Positions 45,305 through 54,911 of a DNA stretch of 64,000 nt are shown piece by piece. The position numbers were made by a program, and so were the translations under genes. Source of the DNA: Marinobacter lipolyticus SM19 (GTDB lineage Bacteria; Pseudomonadota; Gammaproteobacteria; Pseudomonadales; Oleiphilaceae); assembly GCF_000397065.2 (NCBI RefSeq), contig NZ_KE007306.1, forward strand, positions 701,164 through 765,163. The letters are read 5' to 3'. The first letter of the stretch is position 1. Every line of letters begins with the position of its first letter. Under the pieces are notes generated by a model that searched no databases, was not told the origin of the DNA, and saw only the letters and a list, made by a program, of their open reading frames with translations.

Positions 45305-46495
45305 ATGGCTGATTACAGCATCTTTACTTCCGAATCGGTCTCTGAAGGCCACCCGGACAAACTGGCCGACCAGATTTCGGACGCCGTTCTGGATGCCATC
45401 CTGACAGAAGATCCCCATGCCCGTGTGGCCTGTGAAACCATGGTTAAAACCGGCGTCGCCATCGTTGGCGGTGAAATCACCACCAGCGCCTGGGTCGATC
45501 TGGAAGATCTTGTGCGCGGCGTGATCAAGGACATTGGTTACACCTCCTCTACCGTGGGCTACGACGGTGACACCTGTGGCGTCATCAACATCATCGGCAA
45601 ACAGTCCGTCGACATCGCCCAGGGCGTCGACCGCCAGAAGCCGGAAGACCAGGGTGCCGGCGACCAGGGCCTGATGTTCGGCTACGCCAGCAACGAAACC
45701 GACGTGCTGATGCCTGCACCGATCACCTTCTCGCACCGTCTGGTCCAGCGCCAGGCCGAAGCCCGCAAGAGCGGCCTGCTACCGTGGCTGCGCCCCGATG
45801 CGAAAAGCCAGGTCACCTGCCGCTATGAAAACGGCAAGGTTTCCGGCATCGACGCCGTGGTTCTGTCCACCCAGCACGACGAAGACGTCTCCCAGGAAGA
45901 CCTGAAAGAAGCGGTGATGGAACTGATCGTCAAGCACGCCCTGCCGGCAGAGCTGCTGCACAAAGACACCCAGTTCCACATCAACCCGACCGGCAAGTTC
46001 GTGATTGGCGGCCCGGTAGGTGACTGCGGCCTGACCGGTCGCAAGATCATCGTTGACACCTACGGTGGCATGGCACGCCACGGTGGCGGCGCCTTCTCCG
46101 GCAAAGACCCGTCCAAGGTTGACCGTTCCGCCGCCTACGCTGGCCGTTACGTCGCCAAGAACATCGTCGCCGCCGGCCTGGCCGACCAGTGTGAGATCCA
46201 GGTGTCCTACGCCATCGGCGTGGCACAGCCGACATCCATATCCGTGAACACCTTCGGCACCGGCAAGATCGGCGACGACAAGATCATCGAACTGATCCGT
46301 CAGAACTTCGACCTGCGTCCATACGCAATCACCAACATGCTCGACCTGCTGCACCCGATGTACCGGGCCACCGCAGCCTACGGCCACTTCGGCCGCGAGC
46401 CGTATGAGATGACCGTTGGCGGCAAGACGTTCACCGCTTTCCCATGGGAAAAGACGGACCGTGCGGCAGCCCTGAAAGACGCTGCAGGCATCTGA
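45305..46495 (+). CDS. metK: S-adenosylmethionine synthetase
   Basis: The 396-residue enzyme makes S-adenosylmethionine from methionine and ATP. Motifs: [20 protein letters not shown] at the N-terminus, [12 protein letters not shown] (methionine/ATP site) and [19 protein letters not shown] (phosphate-binding loop). A good ribosome site (AGAGGAG) precedes the ATG. It is controlled, by inference, from the palindrome at 45171. metK and ahcY are separated by 350 bp filled with two hairpin elements. Confidence 0.97.
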   Translation: MADYSIFTSESVSEGHPDKLADQISDAVLDAILTEDPHARVACETMVKTGVAIVGGEITTSAWVDLEDLVRGVIKDIGYTSSTVGYDGDTCGVINIIGKQSVDIAQGVDRQKPEDQGAGDQGLMFGYASNETDVLMPAPITFSHRLVQRQAEARKSGLLPWLRPDAKSQVTCRYENGKVSGIDAVVLSTQHDEDVSQEDLKEAVMELIVKHALPAELLHKDTQFHINPTGKFVIGGPVGDCGLTGRKIIVDTYGGMARHGGGAFSGKDPSKVDRSAAYAGRYVAKNIVAAGLADQCEIQVSYAIGVAQPTSISVNTFGTGKIGDDKIIELIRQNFDLRPYAITNMLDLLHPMYRATAAYGHFGREPYEMTVGGKTFTAFPWEKTDRAAALKDAAGI

Positions 46496-46526
46496 GTTGT
46501 TATTCAGCCCGTCACTTTCGGGGGCG

Positions 46527-46634
46527 GCGGCGCTGAGGTCCAGCCTTCGGGGACACGCTCAAGCCATCCCTGGGCGCTTAGCTTCGGCCATCCATGGCCG
46601 AAGATAGTCCCCGAAGGCTGGACCTCACCACCGC
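46527..46634. repeat. Long-hairpin element, type 2, copy B
   Basis: Arms 46527-46553 and 46608-46634 (27 positions, one mismatch and one G-T pair) enclose a 54-base loop with CGGCCATCCATGGCCG and a GCGCTT segment that aligns to the loop of copy A. Arm sequence largely differs from copy A, yet both arms match each other. Confidence 0.88.
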
Positions 46635-46687
46635 TTTGAACAGTTGGCGAAGGCTGATCAAGCAAAGAAATCCGGAAGGTCCGGAAG

Positions 46688-46776
46688 GTGGTGGGGGAAG
46701 GTCTTTTTAAAAACATCGCCTGTCTGAGCAAAGCGAGTTAAAGCGAAGTTTTTAAAAAAGACCTTCCCCCACCGCC
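46688..46776. repeat. Long-hairpin element, type 1, copy B
   Basis: Left arm 46688-46719 and right arm 46743-46776 are complementary (a few mismatches and one length difference in the T-run). The loop CTGTCTGAGCAAAGCGAGTT is identical to copy A at 15041. It ends 70 bp before ahcY. Confidence 0.88.
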
Positions 46777-46845
46777 CAACCACCAAATTCAAAGGCCAAG
46801 GGCCCCCATACCCCAAGGCTAAAAAGAGCTGACAGGAGAACACAA

Positions 46846-48240
46846 ATGAGCACTCCGGCAGAACAACTGAACAGTTTCAACGACTACAAAGTCCGCGATA
46901 TCTCCCTGGCCGATTGGGGCCGTAAAGAGATCAAAATTGCTGAAGGCGAAATGCCTGCCCTGATGAAGCTCCGCGAGAAGTACAAAGCCGAGCAGCCGCT
47001 GAAAGGCGCCAACATCATGGGCTGTATTCACATGACCATCCAGACCGCCGTACTGATCGAAACGCTGGTCGAGCTGGGCGCCGATGTGCGCTGGTCATCG
47101 TGCAACATCTTCTCCACCCAGGACCAGGCCGCTGCCGCCATCGCCGCGCAAAGCATTCCCGTGTTCGCGTGGAAAGGCGAAACCGACGAAGAATACGACT
47201 GGTGCCTCGAGCGCACCGTCGGTGCTGACGTGGACGGCTGGGAACCCAACATGATCCTGGACGACGGCGGCGACCTCACCGCCCTGCTCCATGAAAAGTA
47301 CCCGGAAATCCTGGCCAACTGCCACGGTGTCACCGAAGAAACCACCACCGGCGTTCACCGCCTGCAGGAGATGCTACGCGAAGGCACCCTCAAGGTACCG
47401 GCCATCAACGTCAACGACGCCGTTACCAAATCCAAGAACGACAACAAGTACGGTTGCCGTCACAGCCTGAACGACGCCATCAAGCGTGCTACCGACCACC
47501 TGCTGGCCGGCAAGAAAGCCCTGGTGATCGGTTACGGTGACGTGGGTAAGGGCTCTGCCGCCTCCCTGCGCCAGGAAGGCATGATCGTGAAGGTCACCGA
47601 AGCCGACCCGATCTGTGCCATGCAGGCGTGCATGGACGGTTTCGAAGTGGTGTCCCCGTACATTAACGGCGTCAACACTGGCACCGAGGCCGGCATCAAT
47701 CGTGACCTGCTACAAAACACCGATCTGCTGGTCACCACCACCGGCAACATGAACGTGTGTGACGCTCACATGCTCAAGGCCCTGAAGAGCGGCGCCGTAG
47801 TATGCAACATCGGTCACTTCGACAACGAAATCGACACCGCCTACATGCGCAAGAACTGGGAGTGGGACGAGGTCAAACCGCAGGTGCACGTGGTGTATCG
47901 CGATAAGGCGGTCAACGACCACCTGATTCTGCTGTCCGAAGGTCGCCTGGTGAACCTGGGCAATGCCACCGGCCATCCGTCACGGATCATGGACGGTTCT
48001 TTCGCCAACCAGGTGCTGGCGCAGATGTACCTGTTCGAGCGCAGGTTCGCCGACCTGCCGGAAGACGCCCGCGCCAAAGGTGTATACGTTCAGGTACTGC
48101 CGAAGCAGCTGGACGAGGAAGTCGCCCGCGCGATGGTAGAAGGCTTTGATGGCGTGATCACCAAGATGACCCCGGAGCAGGCCAAATACATCGGTGTACC
48201 GGTCGAAGGCCCGTACAAGCCGGAAAGCTACAAATACTGA
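46846..48240 (+). CDS. ahcY: Adenosylhomocysteinase
   Basis: The 464-residue NAD-dependent enzyme hydrolyses S-adenosylhomocysteine to adenosine and homocysteine. Diagnostic are [53 protein letters not shown] (NAD-binding) and the C-terminal KPESYKY. The ribosome site AGGAG is nine bases upstream. It is followed after 12 bp by metF. No SAH riboswitch is recognisable in the leader. Confidence 0.97.
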   Translation: MSTPAEQLNSFNDYKVRDISLADWGRKEIKIAEGEMPALMKLREKYKAEQPLKGANIMGCIHMTIQTAVLIETLVELGADVRWSSCNIFSTQDQAAAAIAAQSIPVFAWKGETDEEYDWCLERTVGADVDGWEPNMILDDGGDLTALLHEKYPEILANCHGVTEETTTGVHRLQEMLREGTLKVPAINVNDAVTKSKNDNKYGCRHSLNDAIKRATDHLLAGKKALVIGYGDVGKGSAASLRQEGMIVKVTEADPICAMQACMDGFEVVSPYINGVNTGTEAGINRDLLQNTDLLVTTTGNMNVCDAHMLKALKSGAVVCNIGHFDNEIDTAYMRKNWEWDEVKPQVHVVYRDKAVNDHLILLSEGRLVNLGNATGHPSRIMDGSFANQVLAQMYLFERRFADLPEDARAKGVYVQVLPKQLDEEVARAMVEGFDGVITKMTPEQAKYIGVPVEGPYKPESYKY

Positions 48241-48252
48241 TCGGATATCAAG

Positions 48253-49122
48253 ATGGAATCCCAGAAACAGTTCAAGCGCCGTTTCAGCTTTGAATTTTTC
48301 CCGCCCAAGACTGATCAGGGCAAGGAAAAGCTGCAGAACGTGCGAAACCAGCTCGCCGAGGAGAATCCGGATTTCTTTTCGGTCACCTTCGGCGCTGGTG
48401 GTTCCACCCGGGACCGCACCATTGAAACCGTACTGAGTCTGCACAAGCAGGGCATTTCCACGGCTCCGCATCTGTCTTGTGTGGGTGGCACCCGCAAGGA
48501 CATCGCCGAGTTGCTGGATCTGTACAAAGAAAACGGGATCAACCGGATTGTCGCCCTCCGGGGCGACATGCCCTCCGGTATGGGAGCCGCGGGTGAACTT
48601 CGTTACGCCAACGAGCTGGTGGCGTTTATCCGCGAGCACAGCGGCGACCACTTCAACCTGGAAGTGGCGGCCTACCCGGAGTTTCACCCCCAGGCCCGCA
48701 GTGCCGAGGAAGACCTGAAGAATTTTGCCCGCAAGGTGGATGCCGGCGCCAACAGCGCCATCACCCAATATTTCTTCAATGCGGACAGCTACTTCTACTT
48801 CATCGACCGCCTGGAGAAAATGGGCATCACCATACCGGTGGTACCGGGCATTATGCCGATCGTCAATTTCTCCAACCTGGTGCGCTTCTCCGACATGTGC
48901 GGCGCGGAAATTCCGCGCTGGATCCGCAAGCAGCTCGAAGCCTACGGCGACGACAGCGATTCGATCCGCAAGTTCGGCGAGGAAGTGGTGACCGAGATGT
49001 GTGAGAAGCTGCTCAGGGCCGGCGCGCCCGGATTGCATTTCTACACCCTGAACCAGGCTCAGCCCAGCATCCGTATATGGGAGAACCTGGGAATTGGTGA
49101 GCGGGAGAAGATTGCTTTCTGA
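48253..49122 (+). CDS. metF: Methylenetetrahydrofolate reductase
   Basis: The 289-residue flavoenzyme makes 5-methyltetrahydrofolate, the methyl donor for homocysteine methylation. Motifs: RFSFEFFPPKTDQGKEKL, SVTFGAGGSTRD, NRIVALRGDMP and ITQYFFNADSYFYFIDRL. It follows ahcY by 12 bp and completes the methyl cycle here. Typical E. coli-like length. Confidence 0.95.
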   Translation: MESQKQFKRRFSFEFFPPKTDQGKEKLQNVRNQLAEENPDFFSVTFGAGGSTRDRTIETVLSLHKQGISTAPHLSCVGGTRKDIAELLDLYKENGINRIVALRGDMPSGMGAAGELRYANELVAFIREHSGDHFNLEVAAYPEFHPQARSAEEDLKNFARKVDAGANSAITQYFFNADSYFYFIDRLEKMGITIPVVPGIMPIVNFSNLVRFSDMCGAEIPRWIRKQLEAYGDDSDSIRKFGEEVVTEMCEKLLRAGAPGLHFYTLNQAQPSIRIWENLGIGEREKIAF

Positions 49123-49135
49123 TTGCCCTTCCAAT

Positions 49136-49224
49136 GTCGGATTACGGCCCGCTGGGCCTAATCCGACCTACGGAGTTCCGCCTCAACCGTAGGTTGGATT
49201 AGGTCCGCAGGACCGTAATCCAAC
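49136..49224. repeat. REP pair (REPIN-like)
   Basis: Unit 1 (49136-49173) is a hairpin GTCGGATTA...TAATCCGAC with inner GGCCC/GGGCC. Unit 2 (49187-49224) is the same unit inverted, GTTGGATTA...TAATCCAAC with inner GGTCC/GGACC. Both carry CCTACGG at the side facing the 13-base spacer. Differences between units occur in base-paired positions. Confidence 0.85.
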
Positions 49225-49404
49225 AATCCTTCCTTCGCAGCACCTCCGCCCCAAGCATTTGATTTCCTGCATTTCTCCCGTTAATGGTCTAAGGTTAATT
49301 TGATGCAGTTCCATTAACGCTCCCCGAAAGACACTGTCACCAACCGTGCCTTTTGGCTTGCCTTACCGGGCAATTGGAGCTCCATAAGAAGACAAGGAGA
49401 AAGC

Positions 49405-50163
49405 ATGAGCACGAAATGGCTGAAAACCCTCGGTGCCACACTGGCTATGACCGTGGCTGCGGGAACCGTTAGCGCTGAAACGCTGAAAGTCGTGACCGAC
49501 CCCAGTTTTGTTCCCTTTGAAATGATGGACCAGGAAACCGGTGAGATGATTGGTTTCGACATGGAGATCATCCGCGAGGTGGCTGACCGGGCGGGGTTCG
49601 AGATTGACCTCAACACCATGGATTTCAATGGCATCATTCCGGCCCTTCAAACCGGCAACGTGGACATTGCGATTGCCGGTATCACGATTACCGAAGAGCG
49701 CCAGCAGATCGTTGATTTCTCCGATCCGTATTACGATTCCGGTTTGCGCATTCTGGTACGCGAAGACAATGACTCCGTGGAAGCCATGGAGGACCTGAAC
49801 GGTCAGAAAATCGGCACAAAGATCGGCAGCACCAGCTATGACTACCTGACCAGGACGCTGGATCAAAACGATGGGGTTACCCCCTACCCGGGCAGCTCCG
49901 ACATGTACATGGCGCTGATGTCCCGTGCGGTGGACGCGGTTTTCTACGACGCGCCCAACGTCGGTTATTTCGCCAGCACCAAGGGTAAGGGGAAGGTCAA
50001 AACCGTTGGTCCCCTGTATGAAGGCCAGCAGTATGGCATCGCTCTGAAGAAAGGCAGCGAATGGCTTGACGAGGTTAACGCAGCACTGGCCTCCATCAAA
50101 GAGGACGGCACCTACAAGGAAATTTACGAGAAGTGGTTCGGCCCGATGCCGGAAGACATGTAA
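49405..50163 (+). CDS. Polar amino acid ABC transporter, substrate-binding protein
   Basis: The 252-residue periplasmic protein has a signal peptide (residues 1-24, ending VSAET) and the SBP family 3 fold: LKVVTDPSFVPFEMMDQETGE, MIGFDMEIIREVADRAGFEID, and KIGTKIGSTSYDYL. It resembles GlnH/glutamine or related polar amino acid binding proteins; the exact ligand is uncertain. It is first in a three-gene importer operon, and a ribosome site AAGGAG precedes the ATG. Confidence 0.9.
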   Translation: MSTKWLKTLGATLAMTVAAGTVSAETLKVVTDPSFVPFEMMDQETGEMIGFDMEIIREVADRAGFEIDLNTMDFNGIIPALQTGNVDIAIAGITITEERQQIVDFSDPYYDSGLRILVREDNDSVEAMEDLNGQKIGTKIGSTSYDYLTRTLDQNDGVTPYPGSSDMYMALMSRAVDAVFYDAPNVGYFASTKGKGKVKTVGPLYEGQQYGIALKKGSEWLDEVNAALASIKEDGTYKEIYEKWFGPMPEDM

Positions 50164-50178
50164 CCCACTGGCGCCATA

Positions 50179-50201
50179 GCCGGGGCGCCAGGCGCCCCGG
50201 C
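50179..50201 (+). promoter_or_regulatory. Intercistronic hairpin after the binding-protein gene
   Basis: GCCGGGGCGCC-A-GGCGCCCCGGC (11 bp, no T-run) lies 15 bp after the binding-protein stop. Such hairpins usually stabilise the upstream message so that the binding protein exceeds the permease. Confidence 0.6.
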
Positions 50202-50233
50202 AGGTAACTCCCCATCCAACGGAGACAACCACT

Positions 50234-50905
50234 GTGGAATTCCAGTTTCAGTTTGACTGGCAAGCGGCCATCAATTCCATCCCCTACCTGCTAAAAGGGG
50301 TTCCCTACACTCTGCTGATATCGTTTGGCGGTCTCGCCATCGGCTTTGTTCTGGGCATTATTTTCGGTCTGCTGAGCATTAACAAAAAATGGTTCCTGCG
50401 CTGGCCGGCAACCATCTACATCGAAATATTCCGCGGCACCCCTATCCTGGTTCAGGTGCTGTTTATCTTCTACGGCCTGCCCGACCTGATTGGCAATCCG
50501 ATTGACCCGCTGGCTGCGGGCATTGCGGCCATCGCCCTCAATTCCGGCGCCTATATCTCGGAAGTAGTGCGCGGCGGCGTTCAGTCAATCGACAGGGGCC
50601 AGACCGAGGCAGGCCTGTCACTGGGTCTCTCCCGATCCCAGACATTCTGGTCCATCATCTGGCCCCAGGCTTTCCGTCGCATGATCCCGCCACTTGGCAA
50701 CCAGGGGATTGTCAGCATCAAGGACACCTCCCTGTTCTCAGTCATCGGTGTCGGTGAACTGGTCCGCCAGGGTCAGGTTTATATTGCCAACACCTTTACC
50801 GCCTTTGAGGTCTACTTTGTGGTGGCCTGCCTGTACCTGATGATCACCCTCTCCCTCTCACTACTGCTGCGACTCCTTGAGCGTCGCGGGCTGGCTTCTG
50901 TCTGA
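50234..50905 (+). CDS. Polar amino acid ABC transporter, permease
   Basis: The 223-residue inner-membrane protein belongs to the HisMQ family. It starts at GTG with GGAGA upstream, has about five membrane segments and the cytoplasmic EAA loop [27 protein letters not shown]. The segment [23 protein letters not shown] is characteristic of the family. A single permease is present, which probably acts as a homodimer. Confidence 0.92.
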   Translation: MEFQFQFDWQAAINSIPYLLKGVPYTLLISFGGLAIGFVLGIIFGLLSINKKWFLRWPATIYIEIFRGTPILVQVLFIFYGLPDLIGNPIDPLAAGIAAIALNSGAYISEVVRGGVQSIDRGQTEAGLSLGLSRSQTFWSIIWPQAFRRMIPPLGNQGIVSIKDTSLFSVIGVGELVRQGQVYIANTFTAFEVYFVVACLYLMITLSLSLLLRLLERRGLASV

Positions 50906-50918
50906 AGGAAAGGTACCC

Positions 50919-51665
50919 ATGACACAAATTGTGCAAATGAAGAACATGAACAAGTACTTCGGCAAACTTCATGTTCTGAAGGACATCAATCTCACTGTGG
51001 AAGCCGGCGAGGTTGTCGTCATCATCGGGGCCAGTGGCTCCGGCAAGTCCACATTGATTCGCTGCGTGAATGGCCTCGAGGAGTATGAATCCGGCAAGCT
51101 TGTGGTCGATGGCAATGAACTCGCACCGAAAGGAGGCAACCAGAAATCCCTGGCGGCGATCCGCAAGGAAGTAGGCATGGTGTTCCAGCAGTTCAACCTG
51201 TTCCCTCACCTGACGGTGAAAAGAAACATTATGCTGGCGCCGATGAAAGTGAAGAACGCCTCTCAGGTAATCGCCAACGCCACCGCCGAGCGACTGCTTA
51301 ACCGCGTGGGCATCGGCAACCAGGCGAACAAGTACCCCAGCCAGCTGTCCGGTGGCCAGCAACAGCGGGTAGCCATTGCCCGGGCGCTCGCTATGGAACC
51401 ACGATTGATGTTATTCGACGAGCCAACGTCAGCGCTCGATCCGGAAATGATCGGGGAGGTGCTGGATGTGATGCGCGAGCTGGCCAAAGAAGGCATGACC
51501 ATGATGGTGGTCACCCACGAAATGGGCTTCGCCAGGGAAGTGGCGGATCGGGTTATCTACATACACGAAGGCCAGATCGTCGAGGAAGGAAAGCCTCAGG
51601 ACGTGTTCGACAACCCGCAAAACGAGAGGACCCAGGCGTTCCTGTCACGGGTGCTGGCGCACTGA
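50919..51665 (+). CDS. Polar amino acid ABC transporter, ATP-binding protein
   Basis: The 248-residue GlnQ-like ATPase has Walker [15 protein letters not shown]-loop [10 protein letters not shown], signature [15 protein letters not shown], Walker [13 protein letters not shown] and switch [11 protein letters not shown]. The ATG at 50919 lies 13 bp after the permease stop, with GAAAGGT upstream. A terminator follows. Confidence 0.94.
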   Translation: MTQIVQMKNMNKYFGKLHVLKDINLTVEAGEVVVIIGASGSGKSTLIRCVNGLEEYESGKLVVDGNELAPKGGNQKSLAAIRKEVGMVFQQFNLFPHLTVKRNIMLAPMKVKNASQVIANATAERLLNRVGIGNQANKYPSQLSGGQQQRVAIARALAMEPRLMLFDEPTSALDPEMIGEVLDVMRELAKEGMTMMVVTHEMGFAREVADRVIYIHEGQIVEEGKPQDVFDNPQNERTQAFLSRVLAH

Positions 51666-51679
51666 AGTGAGCCGAGTTG

Positions 51680-51708
51680 AAAAAGCCCCCGCTCCTGGGG
51701 GCTTTTTT
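51680..51708 (+). terminator. Terminator of the amino acid importer operon
   Basis: AAAAAGCCCCC-GCTCCT-GGGGGCTTTTTT, directly after the ATPase gene. Confidence 0.93.
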
Positions 51709-51806
51709 CTTGAATGCCTCTCTCCAAACCGCAACAATGCCCTCCAAATAGATTAACCATCCGGCAGCCTTCAACTTCATCGCCGGCACAGGATGCAGTA
51801 AATTCC

Positions 51807-53243
51807 ATGGCAAAAGCACCAAGCAAGAAAACCACCAAAAGCTTCGAACAAACCCTCTGGGACACCGCCGACAAACTCCGCGGCACGGTAGAATCCTCAG
51901 AGTACAAGCACGTGGTACTCAGCCTGATCTTCCTGAAATTTGTCAGCGACAAGTTCGAGGAGCGCAAAAAGGCACTGGTTAATGAAGGCCAGGGCGACTA
52001 CGTGGACATGGTGGAATTCTACGCCATGAAAAACGTGTTCTACCTGCCGCCGGAGGCCCGCTGGAGCTTTATCCGCAAACACGCCAAGCAGGACGACATC
52101 GCCCTGAAGATCGACACCGCGCTCTCCACCATCGAGAAAACCAACAAGTCCCTGCGCGGCGCCCTGCCGGACAACTACTTCTCCCGTCTGGGCATTGATG
52201 TCAGCAAACTGGCGGCCCTGATAGACTCCATCGACAACATCGACACGGTGGAAGACCGCGAGCAGGACGTGGTGGGCCGGGTGTACGAATACTTCCTCGG
52301 CAAATTCGCCGCCACTGAAGGCAAGGGCGGTGGCGAGTTCTACACGCCGAAGTGCGTGGTCAACCTGCTGGCCGAAATGATCGAGCCGTTCCAGGGCAAA
52401 ATCTACGACCCGTGTTGTGGGTCTGGCGGCATGTTCGTGCAGTCCATCAAGTTCGTGGAGAGCCACCAGGGCAACCAGAAAGACATCTCCATCTACGGCC
52501 AGGAATACACCGCCACCACCTACAAGCTGGCCAAGATGAACCTGGCCATTCGCGGCATTGCCGGCAACCTGGGGGATGTACCGGCCGACAGCTTCTTCAA
52601 AGACCAGCACCCGGACCTGAAGGCGGACTTCATCATGGCCAACCCGCCCTTCAACATGGATCAATGGCGCGCCCCGGACGAACTCACCGACGACCCTCGC
52701 TGGGCAGGCTACGATGTGCCGCCCACCGGCAACGCCAACTATGCCTGGATTCTGCACATGATCGCCAAGCTGTCCGAACATGGCACCGCCGGGTTCGTGA
52801 TGGCCAATGGGTCCATGTCCACCAACACCAAGGGTGAGGGCGCAATCCGCCAGACAATGGTCGAGAACGACCTAGTGGACTGCATGATCGCCCTGCCCGG
52901 CCAGTTGTTCTACACCACCCAGATTCCCGTGTGCCTGTGGTTCCTCACCAAGAACAAAAAGGCACAGACCATCTCCGGTCACAGCGACAGCAACCACCGC
53001 AACCGGGAAGGCGAAACCCTGTTCATCGACGCCCGCAACATGGGCAGCATGATCAGCCGCGTACACAAGGAACTCACCTCCGACGACATCGCCCACATCG
53101 CTCGCACGTACCACGCCTGGCGCGGTGAGGCTAAGGACGGCGAGTACGAGGACGTACCTGGCTTCTGCAAAGCCGTCACCCTCGATAACATCAAGGCCAA
53201 CGACTACGTGCTCACCCCCCGGCCGCTACGTGGGCGCTGCTGA
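51807..53243 (+). CDS. hsdM: Type I restriction-modification methyltransferase HsdM, frameshifted
   Basis: The open frame gives 478 residues with the HsdM helical N-terminus (SFEQTLWDTADKLRG), the S-adenosylmethionine motif IYDPCCGSGGMFVQS (residue ~205) and the adenine-methylase motif NPPFNMDQW (~285). It modifies DNA together with HsdS. The frame ends early with LTPRPLRGRC. Immediately after the run of six C at 53215-53220 the normal HsdM ending (GRYVGAAEIEDDSVPFEVKM...) continues in another frame to 53379 and overlaps hsdS. One C fewer would restore a ~523-residue protein. The start at 51807 is chosen because earlier codons overlap the upstream terminator and lack family likeness. Confidence 0.88.
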   Translation: MAKAPSKKTTKSFEQTLWDTADKLRGTVESSEYKHVVLSLIFLKFVSDKFEERKKALVNEGQGDYVDMVEFYAMKNVFYLPPEARWSFIRKHAKQDDIALKIDTALSTIEKTNKSLRGALPDNYFSRLGIDVSKLAALIDSIDNIDTVEDREQDVVGRVYEYFLGKFAATEGKGGGEFYTPKCVVNLLAEMIEPFQGKIYDPCCGSGGMFVQSIKFVESHQGNQKDISIYGQEYTATTYKLAKMNLAIRGIAGNLGDVPADSFFKDQHPDLKADFIMANPPFNMDQWRAPDELTDDPRWAGYDVPPTGNANYAWILHMIAKLSEHGTAGFVMANGSMSTNTKGEGAIRQTMVENDLVDCMIALPGQLFYTTQIPVCLWFLTKNKKAQTISGHSDSNHRNREGETLFIDARNMGSMISRVHKELTSDDIAHIARTYHAWRGEAKDGEYEDVPGFCKAVTLDNIKANDYVLTPRPLRGRC

Positions 53244-53379
53244 AATTGAAGATGATAGCGTGCCGTTTGAGGTGAAGATGGCGGAGCTGAGTCAGACGCT
53301 GTATCGGCAGATGGCTGAGGGGAAGAAACTGGATACGGTGATTCGGCGGAATTTGGAGGGACTGGGTTATGGGGAGTGA
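53221..53379 (+). other. Out-of-frame C-terminal part of HsdM
   Basis: This piece codes for GRYVGAAEIEDDSVPFEVKM and a further ~32 residues ending NLEGLGYGE, the usual HsdM tail that helps bind HsdS. It is joined to the main hsdM frame only if one base of the C6 tract is lost, and it overlaps the hsdS start by 11 bases as intact hsdMS pairs do. Confidence 0.85.
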
Positions 53380-54775
53380 GTGGCCGCTCAGCACGCTGGG
53401 AGGAATTGCGTCAAAGGTTAAGAATGGACTCGTGGATGGTCCCTTTGGCTCAAATCTGCCAGCCTCGTCATACACTAAAGATGGCGTGCCAGTTATTCGA
53501 GGCAGTAATTTAACGCTCGGCTTGGGCCGCTTCGTTGATAGTGCTTTCGTCTTTGTCTCCGAAGACACCGCGAATAGATTATCAAGGAGTTTATGTGGTC
53601 CTAACGATATTGTTTTCACAAAAAAGGGCACGATTGGGCAAACGGGGATAATCCCAGAAGGCAAGTTCGAGAAGTATCTGATTTCATCTAATCAAATGAA
53701 ACTGACCGTCGACTCAACGATTGCTGACCCTTTATTTGTCTATTACTACGTATCTTCCAAAGCTAGCGTTGATAAAATTTTACGAGACTCGGAGGCAACC
53801 GGAGTCCCGAAAATCAACTTGCAGTACATCAAAAATTTTCCGATAAGGCTGCCCTCATTGGGGGTACAAAAGTCAGTAGCCACGATTCTTGGTTCTTTTG
53901 ACGACAAAATCGCCCTAAACCACCAAATCAACACCACACTCGAGTCCATGGCCCAGGCCCTTTTCAAAAGCTGGTTCGTGGATTTCGACCCGGTGATCGA
54001 CAACGCCCTGGCCGCCGGCAACCCCATCCCCGAGGAACTGAAAGCCCGCGCCGAGACCAGAGCCGCCCTCGGCGACCAGCGCAAACTCCTGCCCGATCAT
54101 ATCCGCCAGCAGTTCCCGGATCGGTTTGTGAAGACGGCGGAAATGGGATGGGTGCCGGAGGGGTGGCCTGTCAAATCGCTTGAGTCAATCATTGAACTGA
54201 TCGGAGGCGGCACTCCGAAGACTTCAATTGCTGATTACTGGGATGGTGATATTCCGTGGTTCTCGGTCGTAGACGCTCCTTCCGCGTCTGGTGTCTTCGT
54301 ATCGCGAACGGAAAAGTCGATCACTCAGTCCGGGCTCGACAACTCTTCCGCGAAGCTGCTGCCCAAAGGAACGACAATAATCAGTGCTCGGGGCACCGTT
54401 GGCAAATGCGCTATCGTGGGACGACCAATGGCGATGAATCAGTCCTGCTACGGGGTCAAAGGGAAAGACTGTTACTCTGACTACTTCACTTACTACACAG
54501 TATTTCTCAGGGTTGCAGACCTCCAACAACGGAGCCATGGATCAGTGTTCAGCACGATCACCCGAAATACTTTCAAGACAATAAAAGTTCCAGCTTGTCC
54601 ACCAACCCTCGCGAAGGAGTTCGACGCGATTGCTGGAGATTTAATGGCAAGAATTCTCAAAAACAATCTTCAGTCGGAAACTCTTAGTCGCCTCCGCAAC
54701 ACCCTGCTCCCCAAACTCCTCTCCGGCGAACTTCGGATTCCGGAGGCGGAGAAACAAGTGGAGGAGGCCATCTAG
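53369..54775 (+). CDS. hsdS: Type I restriction-modification specificity subunit HsdS
   Basis: The 468-residue protein has two target-recognition domains: residues ~3-185 and ~255-440, each with a TRD-like beginning (LSTLGGIASKVKNGLVDGPFG; SLESIIELIGGGTPKTS). The conserved helical spacers are LGSFDDKIALNHQINTTLESMAQALFKSWFVDFDPV and the C-terminal LSRLRNTLLPKLLSGELRI. It dictates the bipartite DNA target. The recognition parts are lower in GC than hsdM, as expected for exchangeable domains. Confidence 0.93.
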   Translation: MGSEWPLSTLGGIASKVKNGLVDGPFGSNLPASSYTKDGVPVIRGSNLTLGLGRFVDSAFVFVSEDTANRLSRSLCGPNDIVFTKKGTIGQTGIIPEGKFEKYLISSNQMKLTVDSTIADPLFVYYYVSSKASVDKILRDSEATGVPKINLQYIKNFPIRLPSLGVQKSVATILGSFDDKIALNHQINTTLESMAQALFKSWFVDFDPVIDNALAAGNPIPEELKARAETRAALGDQRKLLPDHIRQQFPDRFVKTAEMGWVPEGWPVKSLESIIELIGGGTPKTSIADYWDGDIPWFSVVDAPSASGVFVSRTEKSITQSGLDNSSAKLLPKGTTIISARGTVGKCAIVGRPMAMNQSCYGVKGKDCYSDYFTYYTVFLRVADLQQRSHGSVFSTITRNTFKTIKVPACPPTLAKEFDAIAGDLMARILKNNLQSETLSRLRNTLLPKLLSGELRIPEAEKQVEEAI

Positions 54776-54911
54776 CCTGTCTAGATGGTCAGGCTTCACA
54801 TCACCGACAAATGCGAATCCGGTCTGGGTCCAACCTGTAAGAATTACTTACAAGTTCATCAGGATGGGCAGACAACGGATGCTTTCAGGCCAGCCGAAGA
54901 ACCCGAAATCG

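Noticed and set aside
46635-46845. Possible SAH riboswitch before ahcY
   Set aside because: The leader consists of a hairpin element and a short spacer; no conserved riboswitch core was seen.
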